A DNA stretch of 64,000 bases from contig NC_057769.1 of assembly GCF_010389155.1 (NCBI RefSeq), forward strand, positions 25,296,735 to 25,360,734. Direction: 5' to 3'. The translations under genes were made by a program, and so were the position numbers. This DNA is from Erigeron canadensis (taxonomy: Eukaryota > Streptophyta > Magnoliopsida > Asterales > Asteraceae). Under the pieces are notes generated by a model, which was not told the origin of the DNA, searched no databases, and worked only from the letters and a program-made list of their open reading frames with translations. Positions 43,947 to 56,158 of the stretch are shown one piece after another; the stretch's first letter is position 1, and each line of letters starts with the position of its first letter.

Positions 43947-45575
43947 GATCGTATGATCATACACCAATACAAGGATTTAGAAACATATCTCAAATATATG
44001 ATCGAGCACCAGTAATACGAAGTGATGAACTGCTACTACTAGAAGAAGAGCCTAGAAATTACAAAGCGGTTGCACGAGATAAGAAGTGGATTGAGGCAAT
44101 ACAGACAGAAATTGACTCAATCAATAAGAACAAGACATGGAAGCTAGCCACCCTACCGGAAAATCACAAAGAGGCTATTGGTTTAAAATGGGTATTTAAG
44201 ACTAAACGAGATGCAGATGGGAAAATAGTAAAGCACAAGGCTCGTTTAGTGGCTAAGGGATACGTACAAGAGCATGGAATAGACTATGACGAAGTCTTTG
44301 CTCATGTAGCAAGAATGGAGACAGTCAGACTGATTCTTGCATTGGCAGCTTATCATGGATGGGAAGTTCACCACTTAGATGTAAAATCAGCATTTTTACA
44401 TGGTGACCTTAAGGAAGAAGTATATGTTACACAACCAGAAGGTTTTAAGAAACCAGGAAATGAGAATAAAGTGTACAGACTCCTGAAAGCACTTTATGGA
44501 TTGAAACAAGCTCCAAGTGCATGGAACATGAAATTGGATCAAACTTTAAAATTGTTGGATTTCAAGAAATGCACATTAGAACAAGCCGTTTATACAAAGA
44601 TAAGTAAAGGTTCTATGTTGCTTGTTGGAGTTTATGTGGATGATTTGATCGTTACTGGAAGCAATAAGGAAGACCTTCGGAAGTTTAAGTCACAAATGGA
44701 AGAAAAATTCGAGATGAGTGACTTAGGTTTATTGGCTTACTACTTGGGAATAGAGGTTACCCAAAAAGGGGGTGGAATCTCAATAAAGCAATCAGGATAT
44801 GCCAACAAGATTCTTAAGGAAGCAAGAATGTTAGATTGCAACAAAACTAAGATTCCCATGGATCCAGGAACAAAGCTAATAAAGACATAAGGAGGAGAAC
44901 TAGTTGATGCTACAATTTACAGAAGTCTAATTGGGTGTTTAAGATATTTACTACATACAAGACCGGATCTCAGTTATTCAGTTGGTCTATTAAGCCGGTT
45001 CATGCAAGAACCAAGGAAACAACACATGAAGGCAATTAGACAGGTGTTACGTTATATCAAAGGCACAATAAACTTTGGTATAAATTACTACAAGAAAGGT
45101 GGATGCAAGTTACTTGGATATAGTGACAATAGTTACGGCATCAACATAGAAGAAGGCAAAGGAATGACAGGGATCGTGTTTGACCTTGGGAACTCACCAA
45201 TAAGCTGGAGTTCTCAGAAACAACCCACTGTTGCATTATCATTATGTGAATCGGAATTTATGGCAGCAACAGCAGCTTGTCAAGCATTATGGCTACAAAG
45301 ACTATTGAATGCACTAACAGGCTGGAAAGAAGAAAAGGTTACAATCAGAGTCGACAACAAATCGGCGATAGCACTTATGAAGAACCCCGTGTTTCATACA
45401 CATTGATATACGTTATCACTTTATCAGAGAATGTGTGGAAAAGGACCAGATCGAAGTCGAGCATGTAAGCGGAGACTTACAACGGGCGGACATACTTACT
45501 AAAGCCTTAGCAAGAGTCAAGTTGGCAGAAATGAGAGAGTTGCTTGGCGTGAAAGATCTACAAGGGCAAGCATGA
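43947..45575 (+). pseudogene. Copia D reverse transcriptase and RNase H
   Basis: RT is readable from about 44050 (WIEAIQTEIDSI) through HHLDVKSAFLHGDL, YGLKQAPSAWN and the catalytic YVDDLIVTGS. RNase H follows (SRFMQEPRKQH, GYSDNS, CESEFMAATAACQALWLQRLL). The frame is broken at 44888-44890 and near 45400. The natural end is TGA 45573-45575, 14 bases before the 3' LTR. Confidence 0.9.
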
Positions 45576-45589
45576 GATTAGGGGGTGAT

Positions 45590-45958
45590 TGTTGGACTAA
45601 TCTCATCCTTAGACAAAGTATAGGGGTTGTAAGTGTAAATTTAGGAAAGTCAGTTAAGATAGAAACGTGACTATCAAACCGGTGGCAACTAAACAGAAAC
45701 ATCATAATAGTTGTTTAACAAATACAACGGTTCCAGAAAGGATACAACCACACTAAAAGATCGTGATGGTTCAAGAATAACTGTCGGGAAGCACTAGTAT
45801 AAATAGGTGTTGTTATTTTCGTTATTAGGCAGATCCATATTGTAGAAACTTATTGTAAACATATCAGTTGATTCTATAACATATTAGTTTATATATCAAT
45901 CTTTTACTTTCGTTAATTACCTGATTCGGGTTTGATTGAAACCCCCCACTGGGCAACA
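45590..45958 (+). repeat. Copia D 3' LTR
   Basis: It matches 40440-40808 over its full 369 bp, with about a dozen substitutions and no indel noted by eye. It is followed by the duplicated target GTATT. Confidence 0.95.
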
Positions 45959-45963
45959 GTATT

Positions 45964-48155
45964 CTAATCAATAAGAAGAAGTAAAGCACTGCACAGAATG
46001 TGATCGTGACGGGCATGATAGGGAGGGCTGTTTTAGGCGCATTGGTTACCCGGATTAGTGGCCAGGAAAAAGAAAAGCGGTCAAAAGGAAGCCGAGGGCA
46101 TCACATGTGATGATAGAAGACAGTCCAATTCCAGGCCTTACTTTGGAGCAATACAACACATTCTTGAAACACTTTGAGAATGGTGTTGCTACAGGTGAAA
46201 ACAATGCCAAACGTGTTGCCAACATGACAGGTATTTTAGATGATGAATGGGTTGTGGATTCGCGTGCCGCCGATCACACAACCTATCGAGATGATATTCT
46301 TTTTAATAAAATAAAAAGTTCACATGAAATGCTTGTTGTTATTCCTAATGGTGCTGCAATCTCGGTAGAAGGAAAGGGTGATTATGATTTACCGGGTGGA
46401 ACTAAGATAGAGAGAATATTATATGTTCGTGATTTCAATTGCAATCTTTTATCAGTCAGCCGTCTAACTAAAGATCTTCAGTGTGCTATAATCTTTTTCC
46501 TGATTTTTGTGTAATGTAGAGGCTTCGTTTGAGGACCTTGATTGGTGCAGGTGAGTGCAAGAGAGGTCTATACTGAATGGGGATGTTTGAGAAAGGAAGA
46601 AAAGTTATGGTGATCACTGTTGAAAAATGGCACAAGAGGCTAGGTCATACTTCTCAAGAAAAACTTGCTAGAATTGAATTCCTAAAAGGTTTATCTTTTA
46701 AACTTAGAAATAATGTTTATGATTCTTGTTCCAAGGCAAAACATACAAGATCTCCTTTTCCAATTAGTGAAATTAAGACAAAAGAATGTTTGGAACTGTT
46801 ACATTGTGATGTGTGGGGTAAATATCATATTCCTTCATTTGCTGGTGCAAGTTATTTTTTAACCATTGTGGATGATTTTAGTCGAAATATTTGGGTTTTT
46901 CTCATTAAGCATAAGAGTGATGCTAGCACATGCTTAGTCAATTTTTGCAAGATGATAGAAAATCAGTTTAGCAAAACCGTAAAAGAATAAGATGTGATAA
47001 TGGTGGTGAATTCACTTCTAACACCATGATCGATTTTTATGCTAAGCAAGGTATTCTATTGGAAACCACATGTCCTCACACGCCCCAATAAAATGGGGTT
47101 GTGGAATGTAAGCATAGACATTTGCTTGACACAGCACGGGCCTTACGGTTTGGAGCTAATCTTCCAAAGAAATTTTGGGGAGAGTATGTTCTTACAGCAG
47201 CCTACATTATTAATAGATTACCCTCAAAAACCCTCAATCATAAAACCCCATTTGAATTGTAATTCAATCAAAAACCTAAGTATGATCATATGAGAGTTTT
47301 AGGGTGTCTCACTTATTTTTGGAGTATTGAAACAAATGGTGATAAGTTTGAAGTGAGGGGGAAACCTGGGATTTTCATAGGTTACCCTCCAGGTATAAAG
47401 GGCTATAAAATATTTGATATTGAGAATAACAAAATCATTTTGTCACATGATGTCTAATTTCATGAAGAAGTTTTTCCTTTCTTTGGTTCTTCACAAGATC
47501 AAGATCATGTTTTTAGTCCTACTCCACCGCAAAATGTCGATACTTCCCACCAGAAAATGGACTCCATACCTATTAAAACTTCAACTGGGAGGTCCGATCT
47601 TGATACACAAAACTTGGAAGCTGCCCATGATCACAGTTCACAAGAGAATAATGAAACCAACCCCCAGCAAGATGTAATATCACTCGCAGAAAGTTCAAGG
47701 CCAAAGAGAGATTGAAGCCAACCAAGGCATTTGAGTGATTTCATCATTGATCTTCCCCCCTTCGGTTGACCCTGCACGAACTGCATCAGCTCAAGATGCC
47801 TCAATGGTACACCCCATTACCAATTATGTATCTTATGATAATTTTTCTAATACTCATAAGGCATTCTTGTTGGCCATCACCACAAATGATAAGCCAAAAA
47901 CCTTTAAGCAAGCCATGCAGGACCCAAGATTGAGGCAATGAAAAAGGAGATCCAAGCTCTTGAGCAAAATGACACATGGACTCTTGAGCTCTTACCAAAC
48001 GGAAAGCAAGCAATAGACTCTAAATGAGTTTATAAAATAAAGTACAAGCCAAATGGCGATGTCAAAAGGTAGGGCTAGACTTGTAGCGAAGGGATTCACT
48101 CAAATTGAAGGTGAAATTTTCATGACACTTTTGCTCCTGTAGCAAAAATGGTTAC
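45964..48155 (+). pseudogene. Copia A zinc knuckle, protease and integrase (decayed)
   Basis: A knuckle CTECDRDGHDREGC lies at about 45993-46034, with a TAG at 46056-46058 where the family has Trp. Protease has WVVDSRAADHTTY (46107-46514), with Arg where Gly is normal after DS, so it is probably inactive. Integrase is seen at 46577-46990 (KWHKRLGHTSQEKL, CDVWGKYHIPS, VDDFSRNIWVFLI) and in fragments to about 47460; a TAA at 47089-47091 breaks its core. RT begins near 47900 and is cut at 48155 by a solo LTR. Confidence 0.85.
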
Positions 48156-49769
48156 TGATGTGTAGAATCTAGTCTTAAATTTATAAACAAGAAAATACTA
48201 ATAGTTAGACTTCTACACACAGGCAGTGTACCTTATCATGTATAGTAAAGCTATCAGTAAGTCCAGGATCGAACACAGGGACTGATTTAGAGCAAGCAAG
48301 TTTAATGTAGTTTAAAAAGAGTTTTGGATTTTAAGGACTCCCGTCACCTTGGATTTTGAAAAGTTAGTTTAAAATTAAAAAGAGTTAGAAATTCCATAGA
48401 ATTTATTGAAAAGAGAATTTGTATATCAAGATTAATTAAAAGATCATCTACTTCTACTCCATGACACAACTTATTTAGGTTGTATTTAAGTTAAAACCAA
48501 TTCAACACATTGATTTAATAACGAGGTTGGACAAAAAACTCACTAGTTGGCCACCTAGCTTATTACCCTATCCGAACCATTAACCAATTATTCAATTCCT
48601 AAGATCCGGTTACCACCTTCCCTATCAAGACCTACTAAATTGACTAATTTGATTTGTTATTGCAAACAATTTCATCTACCGATTTTACCAAACCGTTAAC
48701 ACTTTGAATTCTATTATCTATTGCCGTTTATTGTCTTGTTACCACAAGTCAACACTTATTAATTGTACCCAATTAACTAGAACAATGTACTCCTAAACTT
48801 AGATACCTCGAAATCATTCATACATTATCAACAAAACAGTAGATAAGTGATAAGAACTCAAAACATTAAGATCTCGACAAAATGTTTAACTATCAACTTG
48901 AATTCATAAAATCATGCAACCAATATTCATTGTGTCACTTTATCTAAGTAGATGATAAAAACACTTAGCAAGACATAATCATAAACAAATTAACATAATA
49001 GAATCCATAATATTATAAATTAACTAATAATAACAAGAGAAGAAGAATCGAACTATCGGACGAATGTCGATGGCTGAGATCGAATAGCTGCTGCTTTACC
49101 AATTATCAAAGGCAAAATGCCTTTTCCTTTTTGTCTATTGCGGCTAATTCTAATTCGACCAACCCCTTCAACTTGCGAATTAATTCCCCTCTAATCAACC
49201 ACCCTAAACCTCACGTACGAATTAATTCGAAGAATAGATGATAGATTAGATATTTATGTTGATTATATAGTATTTGTTTTCTTGACTTGAGGCCCACGTG
49301 ATCAAATCTCTCGACCGACTCATCTCTTCGACTTTTAATTCTCTAGGCTCAATTCTTTTTTGGGCTTAACCTCTTTTCTTTTCTTGATCAAATCTCACGG
49401 CTCATTCTTAATTCTTTTACCTCAATAATTACTTTTCAAACCCACTTTGTAGGACTTTTCTTTGGCGGTTGAAATTTCACTTTCCAAATTAACATGTATC
49501 ACAAATTGCAAATGCAATGTGATATTAAGTCCATCCATAAATTCAGTCCAAGTCTCCTACTTCATATTTATGGAGCACGTACAAATCTTCATTTTTTTCT
49601 GGATAATCTTTATTTAACCCATTTACGTCATATTTCATCTTATAGACCTATAATCCAATAAAATTGCATATTAAGTATAAAAGTCTATAAAATGACAATA
49701 ATATAAACATAAAATATATAAAAGAAATGATATCACATAAAACAAATATATATAAAATAGGCGATATTA
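48156..49769 (-). mobile_element. Athila-type solo LTR inside Copia A
   Basis: The 1614-bp segment is flanked by GTTAC at 48151-48155 and 49770-49774. In reverse complement its end resembles the Athila LTR end at 7360-7443: both share GGTACACTGCCTGTG-like and TTTAAATTTATAA-like blocks. Its other end, ATAAAATAGGCGATATTA, parallels the Athila start TGATATGTCGTATTTTAT, with the terminal CA changed to TA. It is a different subfamily from 5994-21144 and has no ACTGCGNCGCAGT palindromes that I can find. Confidence 0.85.
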
Positions 49770-49774
49770 GTTAC

Positions 49775-51043
49775 TGTTCAAGCACTACTTGCTGTAGCAA
49801 CTAAGAACAATTGGCACATTCACCAACTTGATGTTAACAATGTTTTCTTGCATGGTGATCTTGATGAAGAAGTATACATGAAGATACCCCAAGGTTTTTC
49901 AAAAGAGAATGAAAACAGAGTGTGTCGATTAAGGAAGTCTCTTTATGGTCTTAAACAAGCATCAAGGAATTGGTACCAGAAGTTCACAACGGGTTTCGTG
50001 AATCTTGGTTTTGTCTTATCTAAGGCAGATCATTCACTTTTCATCTACAAAGGTAATAACGTCTTCATAGCTTGCCTTATTTACGTTGATGATGTTATTG
50101 TTGTAGGCAATGATTTGAAGAGAATAAAAGAGATCAAACAATGTTTGCATGATAAGTTCAGCATAAAAGACCTTGGTGATTTGAAATATTTTCTTGGAAT
50201 TGAGGTAACCAAGGCTTCAAACGGGCTGGTTTTAAGCCAAAGGAAGTACACACTTGACATCTTGGAGGACAGTGGGATGGAAGGTTGTCGTCCAAGTTCT
50301 TTTCCAATAGAACAAAATTAAAAGCTCGTCATGGATGATAAACAACCTCGGGTTGATGCTGCGCGTTATCGATGAATTATTGGGAGATTAATCTACCTTC
50401 AAGCTAGTCGTCCCGATATTGCCTACTTAGGCAATGCTCATAGTCAGTTTGTTTCAGACCCGCGACAAAATCACATGGATGCTGTTTCAAGAATTTTGAG
50501 ATACTAAAGGCAATGCCGGGTCAAGGCATTCTTCTACCAAAGGATGGTGGCATGAACTTGGTGGCCTACTCTGATTGAGATTGGCTTGGTTGTCCTCTTA
50601 CTAGACGTTCCCGGACAGATTATTTCTTGCTTTTAGGGGGCCTCCAATTTCATGTAACACTGAAAAGTAGACACTTGTTTCAAGATCTTCCACTGAAGCC
50701 GAATATCGAGCCATGGCTACTACTGTAAGTGAAGTCGTCTGGATGAGATGGCTATTAAAGCAACTCGGTATTACACCGCCAACAGCCACCATACTTTTTT
50801 GTGACAACCAGGCTGCAAGGCACATTGCAAATAATCCAGTGTTCCATGAACGCACTAAGCATATTGAAATGGATTGTTATTTTGTTCGTGAGAGGGTTGA
50901 ATCCAAGGAAGTTTGTCCTAAGCCTATTGACTCGAAGCTTCAACTTGCTGATCTTCTCACAAAGGGACTCGGAGTTGTGCAACTACATAATCTTCTTTGC
51001 AAGTTGGGCATTGTGAAAGTAAACGAACCAGCTTGAGGGGGAG
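49775..51043 (+). pseudogene. Copia A reverse transcriptase and RNase H
   Basis: RT shows WHIHQLDVNNVFLHGDLDEEVYM, YGLKQASRNWYQKF and the catalytic YVDDVIVVGN. RNase H begins near 50560 and is readable at 50713-51036 ([43 protein letters not shown]). Several stops occur between 50320 and 50710. The natural stop is TGA 51034-51036, and TGAGGGGGAG then leads into the 3' LTR as polypurine tract. Confidence 0.9.
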
Positions 51044-51193
51044 TATTAGAATTAGCCGATTATATTTACCATATTTGTGTCCTGATTTATACTCTTGATA
51101 GTTATCTTTATCTTGGCCCTTAAGTTTGCTATGTATTTATATTAAGAGGCCATCTCCTCTTACGAGTATGCATTGAACAATAAATAAAATAAC
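51044..51193 (+). repeat. Copia A 3' LTR, first part
   Basis: It matches 33428-33577 nearly base for base and is cut after ATAAC by Copia B. The last 19 bp of the LTR lie at 63658-63676. Confidence 0.92.
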
Positions 51194-52165
51194 TGTTAGT
51201 CCCAAATACGAATAGATGAGTGCTGAAGACACCTCTATGTCAATGGTGAGTGTACTTTGCAACACTTTTACTTAATCTGAACGTGACCAGTTTAAAGTAA
51301 ACAGTGTACCAGGTTAACTGGAGTTAGACTTATTAAGGTGACAAGTCGAATAAGTAAATACAATGCAATAATGTAAAGTATAAGTAAAGTAAATTGGTGA
51401 GACAATATATAATTTTTTCAAGTGTATTTTATTTATTGATTGTTAAATAAAATACAAGGTTGTTGCGGAACCAAGATAATACATGAATGTAAATATCCTA
51501 ACAACCTATGAAATACAATTGATCTAAACTTGGAAATTCTCTTAACAATCGAAACACTTTGAGTTGTAAAATGTTCCTTTTAGCGATTGAGAGAATATTG
51601 CACAAGTTCACCAACAATATTGCAGAATGTATGTGTTTGCAAAGTTGTTGAATGCTTGGGCAAGGACCTCTATTTATAGTCGAAGGTTGAGCATTGGGAT
51701 CTCAACTTCGACGTGCAAATATGGTTGACAGCACACAAAAGTATTAGTAAATAATTCTTTGTATGTGTGCTAAATAAAGTAAGACAAAAGATTACTTTAT
51801 TCAACCACTCTACATCTTTGCACTTTTATCCACAGACAAGATTATTATCCGGGTAAAAGGATGTAGTGTAAAAGGTCTTCCTCGTAATCAGTGTAAAGCT
51901 TTGTAAATGCATTTACACTGGAGGATCTCCAGGTGATTAATCTGATAGAAAGTCAACTGGGCTTCGCTGTCATTGCCTTTCTCTTTCTTCCACTTGTTGT
52001 CTTTGACTTCAACTGGAATGTCTTCAGATTGTTGTTCTTCAGATCTCAACTGGAGGAAGTCGTCAGTTGCATAAACTGTACATTGCAACTAGACTTCCAA
52101 TATTTCAGACAATTTCTTCATGATGCTCTCCAGATGCAACTGGAGAGATCCAGTTTTGCTGAAAT
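51194..52165 (-). repeat. Copia B 3' LTR
   Basis: It matches 62675-63630 closely from its outer end at 51194 inward. Homology stops near 52165. The expected terminal block (CAAAACTGGACCTAACA on the plus strand) is missing; instead the sequence runs CAGTTTTGCTGAAATATTGC and into a hairpin at about 52171-52225. The inner LTR edge is therefore uncertain. Confidence 0.85.
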
Positions 52166-52416
52166 ATTGCCAAGTATTTTCAAACTTGTTTCTATACAAG
52201 TGTAAGTTTGAAATACTTGTGTTTCATAAAACCTATTACTTTTCCAAGGCATTTTTATAGATCATCAAATGCCTTGGGTTCAATTTTTAATTGTTTGTAG
52301 ATCTTATCAGTTATCTAACTTGTGGATTACAATCTAACAACTTGAATATACATAATTTTACAAATGAAGTTACAAGAAAGTAAACAAAATTACAAGCAGA
52401 TAGAAAGAAGGAAAAC

Positions 52417-55400
52417 TTATACAAATGGCCCTTCGCCAGTTTTCCTTTTCTTGGCAACAGATGAGATTGGCTGCTTATCCTCCAGATCAAGGTTCAGTCT
52501 TTCTTCAACATTTTCCTTGAACTTAATAAGATTCTGCAATACATATTCCCAGCCTTTTTCAACTTTGTTCTCGTGTTGCTTCTTCTCCAACAAGCTTAGC
52601 ATCTCCACATGCTCTGAATGACCATACTGATAGACATCAGGGTTCTCAGTTGTTATTTTGGGTCCACCAAAGTATTGGATCTCAACCACAAAATGTTTGG
52701 CACCAGGTTTGATCGGAAAACCTTCACATCAGTGATCTTACCTTTATTGTGCCTTCGACGTTGTACATCATATAAGTATGTGCGAGCCTCTGATTCATTG
52801 GTCAGTTTGATCTTGCTAGTGCTCAGTTTGTGAGTAGCAGCTCGAATGTCATCAGTTTTGGGTTCAGATGGTTCTACCCAAGTCCTCAGATTTGCATCCC
52901 TTGACAAAGCTTTTTGTTTTCTTCCCTTGGACTTGGGTGGAGTTAATACTTGGTTGACCACTTTCTTCACTTGTTCAATACGTTTGAGAATCCAATCTGA
53001 CCTTATCTCTTTTTCCTTCTCCACTGATACATTCAAAGACTTGGCATCAAGACCAGCTTCATCGTCTTGATAGTGTTTGTCCAGTTCTACTTCCAGCATT
53101 TCCTTCAGGGCATTGACAATCCTTGGATCTTCTTTTATTTTCTTGTATTCCAACAGTTGCAAGCCAAGGAGTTGTGCGTCAGTTACATCAACAAGAGTGG
53201 GTGGAAGATTTTTCCTTGATTGAAACTGATTGACCTTCATTTGTTTCTTCCTCTCCTTGACCAGATACCCAATCCTTGCTAATTTCTGACTATCGCTTTT
53301 AGTAACTGGAAGCAATTGGTCAACATTGCCAGTTTCCAACATAGGTGCATCAATGGCCAGCTTCTCAGAATCATCAGTTGCAATGGCCTTCCCCTTGTCA
53401 ACATTCCCCTATCAACCACATCATCAAACTGTTCAATATGTCCACCAGCTTCAGTACTGGTGACAACAACAACCTGACTAGCATCAGTACTAGTCTCAGA
53501 TCTGACCACTAATTCTTTCCCAGATCTTGGAGTTTCAACCAGCTTGGGTGCAAGAACAGCTCTTTCCCCTTGGCAGCATCTAGATGGTAAGCGACCTAGA
53601 GGCTGCCACGACTCCATGTTCTTGCACTCCTTGAAGACTCCACAAACCATGCGAACTGTCCTCCAAAGATGATTGATTTCTTGTGATTGAACCAAAACAT
53701 TGCCATTTGTTTCGTTTTGGCTAGCCTGAATTGCTTTAAGTATGTTCAAGTCATCTGGGGAGAGCCCAGTTGCAGGCACTTCCTTCACAACTTCCTTTTC
53801 CTTGCCGGCTTCAGTTGTCAGTTTGTCAATAGCAGTGGTGTGATCAGATACCTTGCTGGCCAGTGTATCAAGACTGCACCTCAACTGATTGATCTCAGAT
53901 GTAATTGGGGTGAGATCAACTTGGGGCGTTGCGGTCTTGTTGATCTCAGATATCACCTTTTCTATCAAATTTTGTTCTCGTGAAGCCAAGGTATCTTGAT
54001 TTTCTGACCAACTGAAGAGGACAACTGGTTGCCAAGCTCAACTACATCTAGACCAGGTTTTTCAACAAGGAGTTTAACCTATCTTTCCAATTCATTCAAC
54101 TCAACCTCTGATGATCTGACAGTGTTGCTTAGCAAGTTGGTGATGGATGTATGTACCTTAGATTGAGTGAGGTCAAAAGCTTCCTTTAAAGAAGTAGCTA
54201 GTGTGTTGCAGCTTGATGACCAACTCGTTGAGCTTTTGAAATACCAAGTCCTCATTGCCAGATAACTTATTGATCCTCAAATCAACCACCTTAACATTTG
54301 TCATGTGATCCTTGTGGTATTTGGAGAGGGACTTGGAAAGACACGAACTGGTTGTCCAATGTCTTTTGAATATCCTCCACCCTTGTTAGCAGGTTTGAGA
54401 TATCGGCCTAGAAAGACCTGAACTGGCTGTCCAGTGACGGAGGAGAAGGTGCCACTGGACCTGCTCGAAATGCAAGAGACACCGGTACAGGAAGTGATGG
54501 TTCTCCAGTTGTTGTTGCACCAGCTGAAGGAATAGGAGGGGTTGTAGAAGGAAGGGGAAGAGATTTAACTTGTCGTTCATGCTGAGAATGCTCAGGTGTG
54601 AACGACGGCGATGGTAGGGTTAGAATGTGTCTATTTCTAGGCACATTCATAAAGGAAAGTAACTGGCGAGAGGCGAATTCTGGAATTTCTTGTAGTTGGG
54701 AGAAGTCAAGAGGTGAAATTGAAACTTTTTGATCTAGGGGTTGACCAAAAAAGGAAGGGAGCTGATCATGTACAGATGCATCAGCCATTTCCTGGTCAGA
54801 TTCTGTCTCAGATGAGTCCGAAGACTCAAGCTGAAACTCACCCTCATTTATGCCTAGATCCATAAATGTTGGGGGTGGCTGAACAAGTTGTTCAGACTCC
54901 TGATGACCAATTTAAGTTTCCTCAATGGTTTCATCAATTCTATGATCCGTTGCCGTTTCCAAAGCATCTTCTCCCTAGAAAAAGGTCACTGGAGCCTCAA
55001 CTACAACTGCTCTTTCCTTAGTCGCAATATCATGGGCTGCAGATTCTGTAACCACGATCACTGGCTGTGACTGGCCAGATGTAGCAAGTTCTGATATGTT
55101 CTTTCGACTCTTGGTAGACCTTCTTGCCTTTGGAACAACCTGGATACCTGTTGGGAAATCTCCAGGTTCTGCAACAGTCATAATACCTGCAGACGAACTG
55201 GTGGGTCCCTCATTATTTTGAGGCCCGCCCAGTTGTCTTTCTGACTCACCTGGTGGTGGGGCATCAGTTTTAGAGAATGCCAGCAACATTCTTGGAGGAA
55301 TCTGGACGTCATCAGTTGTGGACACAAGGTTGTCCAGATTCCTCAACAATTCTGGCACAGAGTATAAAGATTGTGTATTTTTGTATTCCTCTCTGTCCAG

Positions 55401-56158
55401 AATCAACTTAAAACATAGAGATAGAAATCGCGAGAAGGGTATGCAGGGACCCCTGTTACCTTTCAACTTGAAGACAAGGCATCTGAACAATATGTTCGCG
55501 AAATCTACCCTCAATCCATTCCACAAGCAGTACGCCATCTCTGCTTGAAAGGAGTTGATCTGGTCCAAACCACCAGAACTCCCACCAAAACTTTCAACCA
55601 AGTGGATCATAAGGTACTTCTAGGATGGAGAGAGACCTTTCATAGTCATGGGTCCCTTGGTTCGTAACACTCTCTTCTCCAGTAATTCCTCATTGCCCAT
55701 ATCAAGAAAAGCACCTGGTGAAAATTGATGTTCTGGGAGATTACAACTGGAGATTCACCTTGTCTCCAATAGTTGAGGTTAAGGGCATCCCTCAATGTAT
55801 CAGTAGAGATGGTACACGGGACTGACCCATCCTTTAAGGTGAAGGAGATGGATGAGCAGTCATCAGAAATAGTGACCGTATACCAGAACTCACATAAGTA
55901 ATCATGATATAACTTATGTGGGTTCAAAGAAAAACAATCGGCAAGGGGATAATCACGAAGAAAAGGTTGGATTCTCCCAATGAGTGAATCGGCTGATTGT
56001 TGCCCTTTCAAGGAAGCCAATGGGTTGTTAGGATTTAATTTAATCAACTTGGGATTTGGACAACCCACGGCTGGATAAATGTTCCTAGATGGAACATACT
56101 CAACAGTGAGCAAGTTAACATCACGAGAACGAGAAGAAGATGAAGATTTATGAGCCAT
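52417..56158 (-). pseudogene. Copia B post-pol accessory ORF, in pieces
   Basis: ATG 56158 opens a 170-residue piece, followed by frames at 54975-55610, 54408-54863, 53279-53989, 52653-53342 and 52417-52689, all on the minus strand. The N-terminal part looks globular (DYLCEFWYTVTI, TISTDTLRDALNLNYW, then FQAEMAYCLWNGL and a Leu/Cys/Phe-rich block). The middle is rich in Ser, Pro and Thr. The last third is charged and probably coiled coil (ITSEINQLRCSLDTLASKV). The 3.7-kb region occupies the place of the SIRE env-like ORF, but I see no signal peptide or clear membrane anchor. Function unknown. Frameshifts occur at about 55640, 54900, 54200 and 53300. Confidence 0.75.

Larger units (their letters stand above)
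40440..45958 (+). mobile_element. Copia D, full-length Ty1/copia element
   Basis: LTRs of 369 bp each (40440-40808 and 45590-45958) run TGTTGGACTAATC...CTGGGCAACA. The target duplication GTATT is at 40435-40439 and 45959-45963. The primer site TGGTACCAGAGC (40812-40823) is close to initiator tRNA-Met. ATTAGGGGGTGAT precedes the 3' LTR as polypurine tract. The order gag, protease, integrase, RT, RNase H is Copia-type. By eye the LTRs differ at about a dozen sites, and pol is broken by stops and shifts. It inserted into Copia A gag. Confidence 0.95.

Noticed and set aside
52417..56158. Reading the Copia B accessory ORF as an envelope gene
   Set aside because: The position fits SIRE env-like ORFs, but the protein shows globular, low-complexity and coiled-coil parts with no clear membrane anchor.
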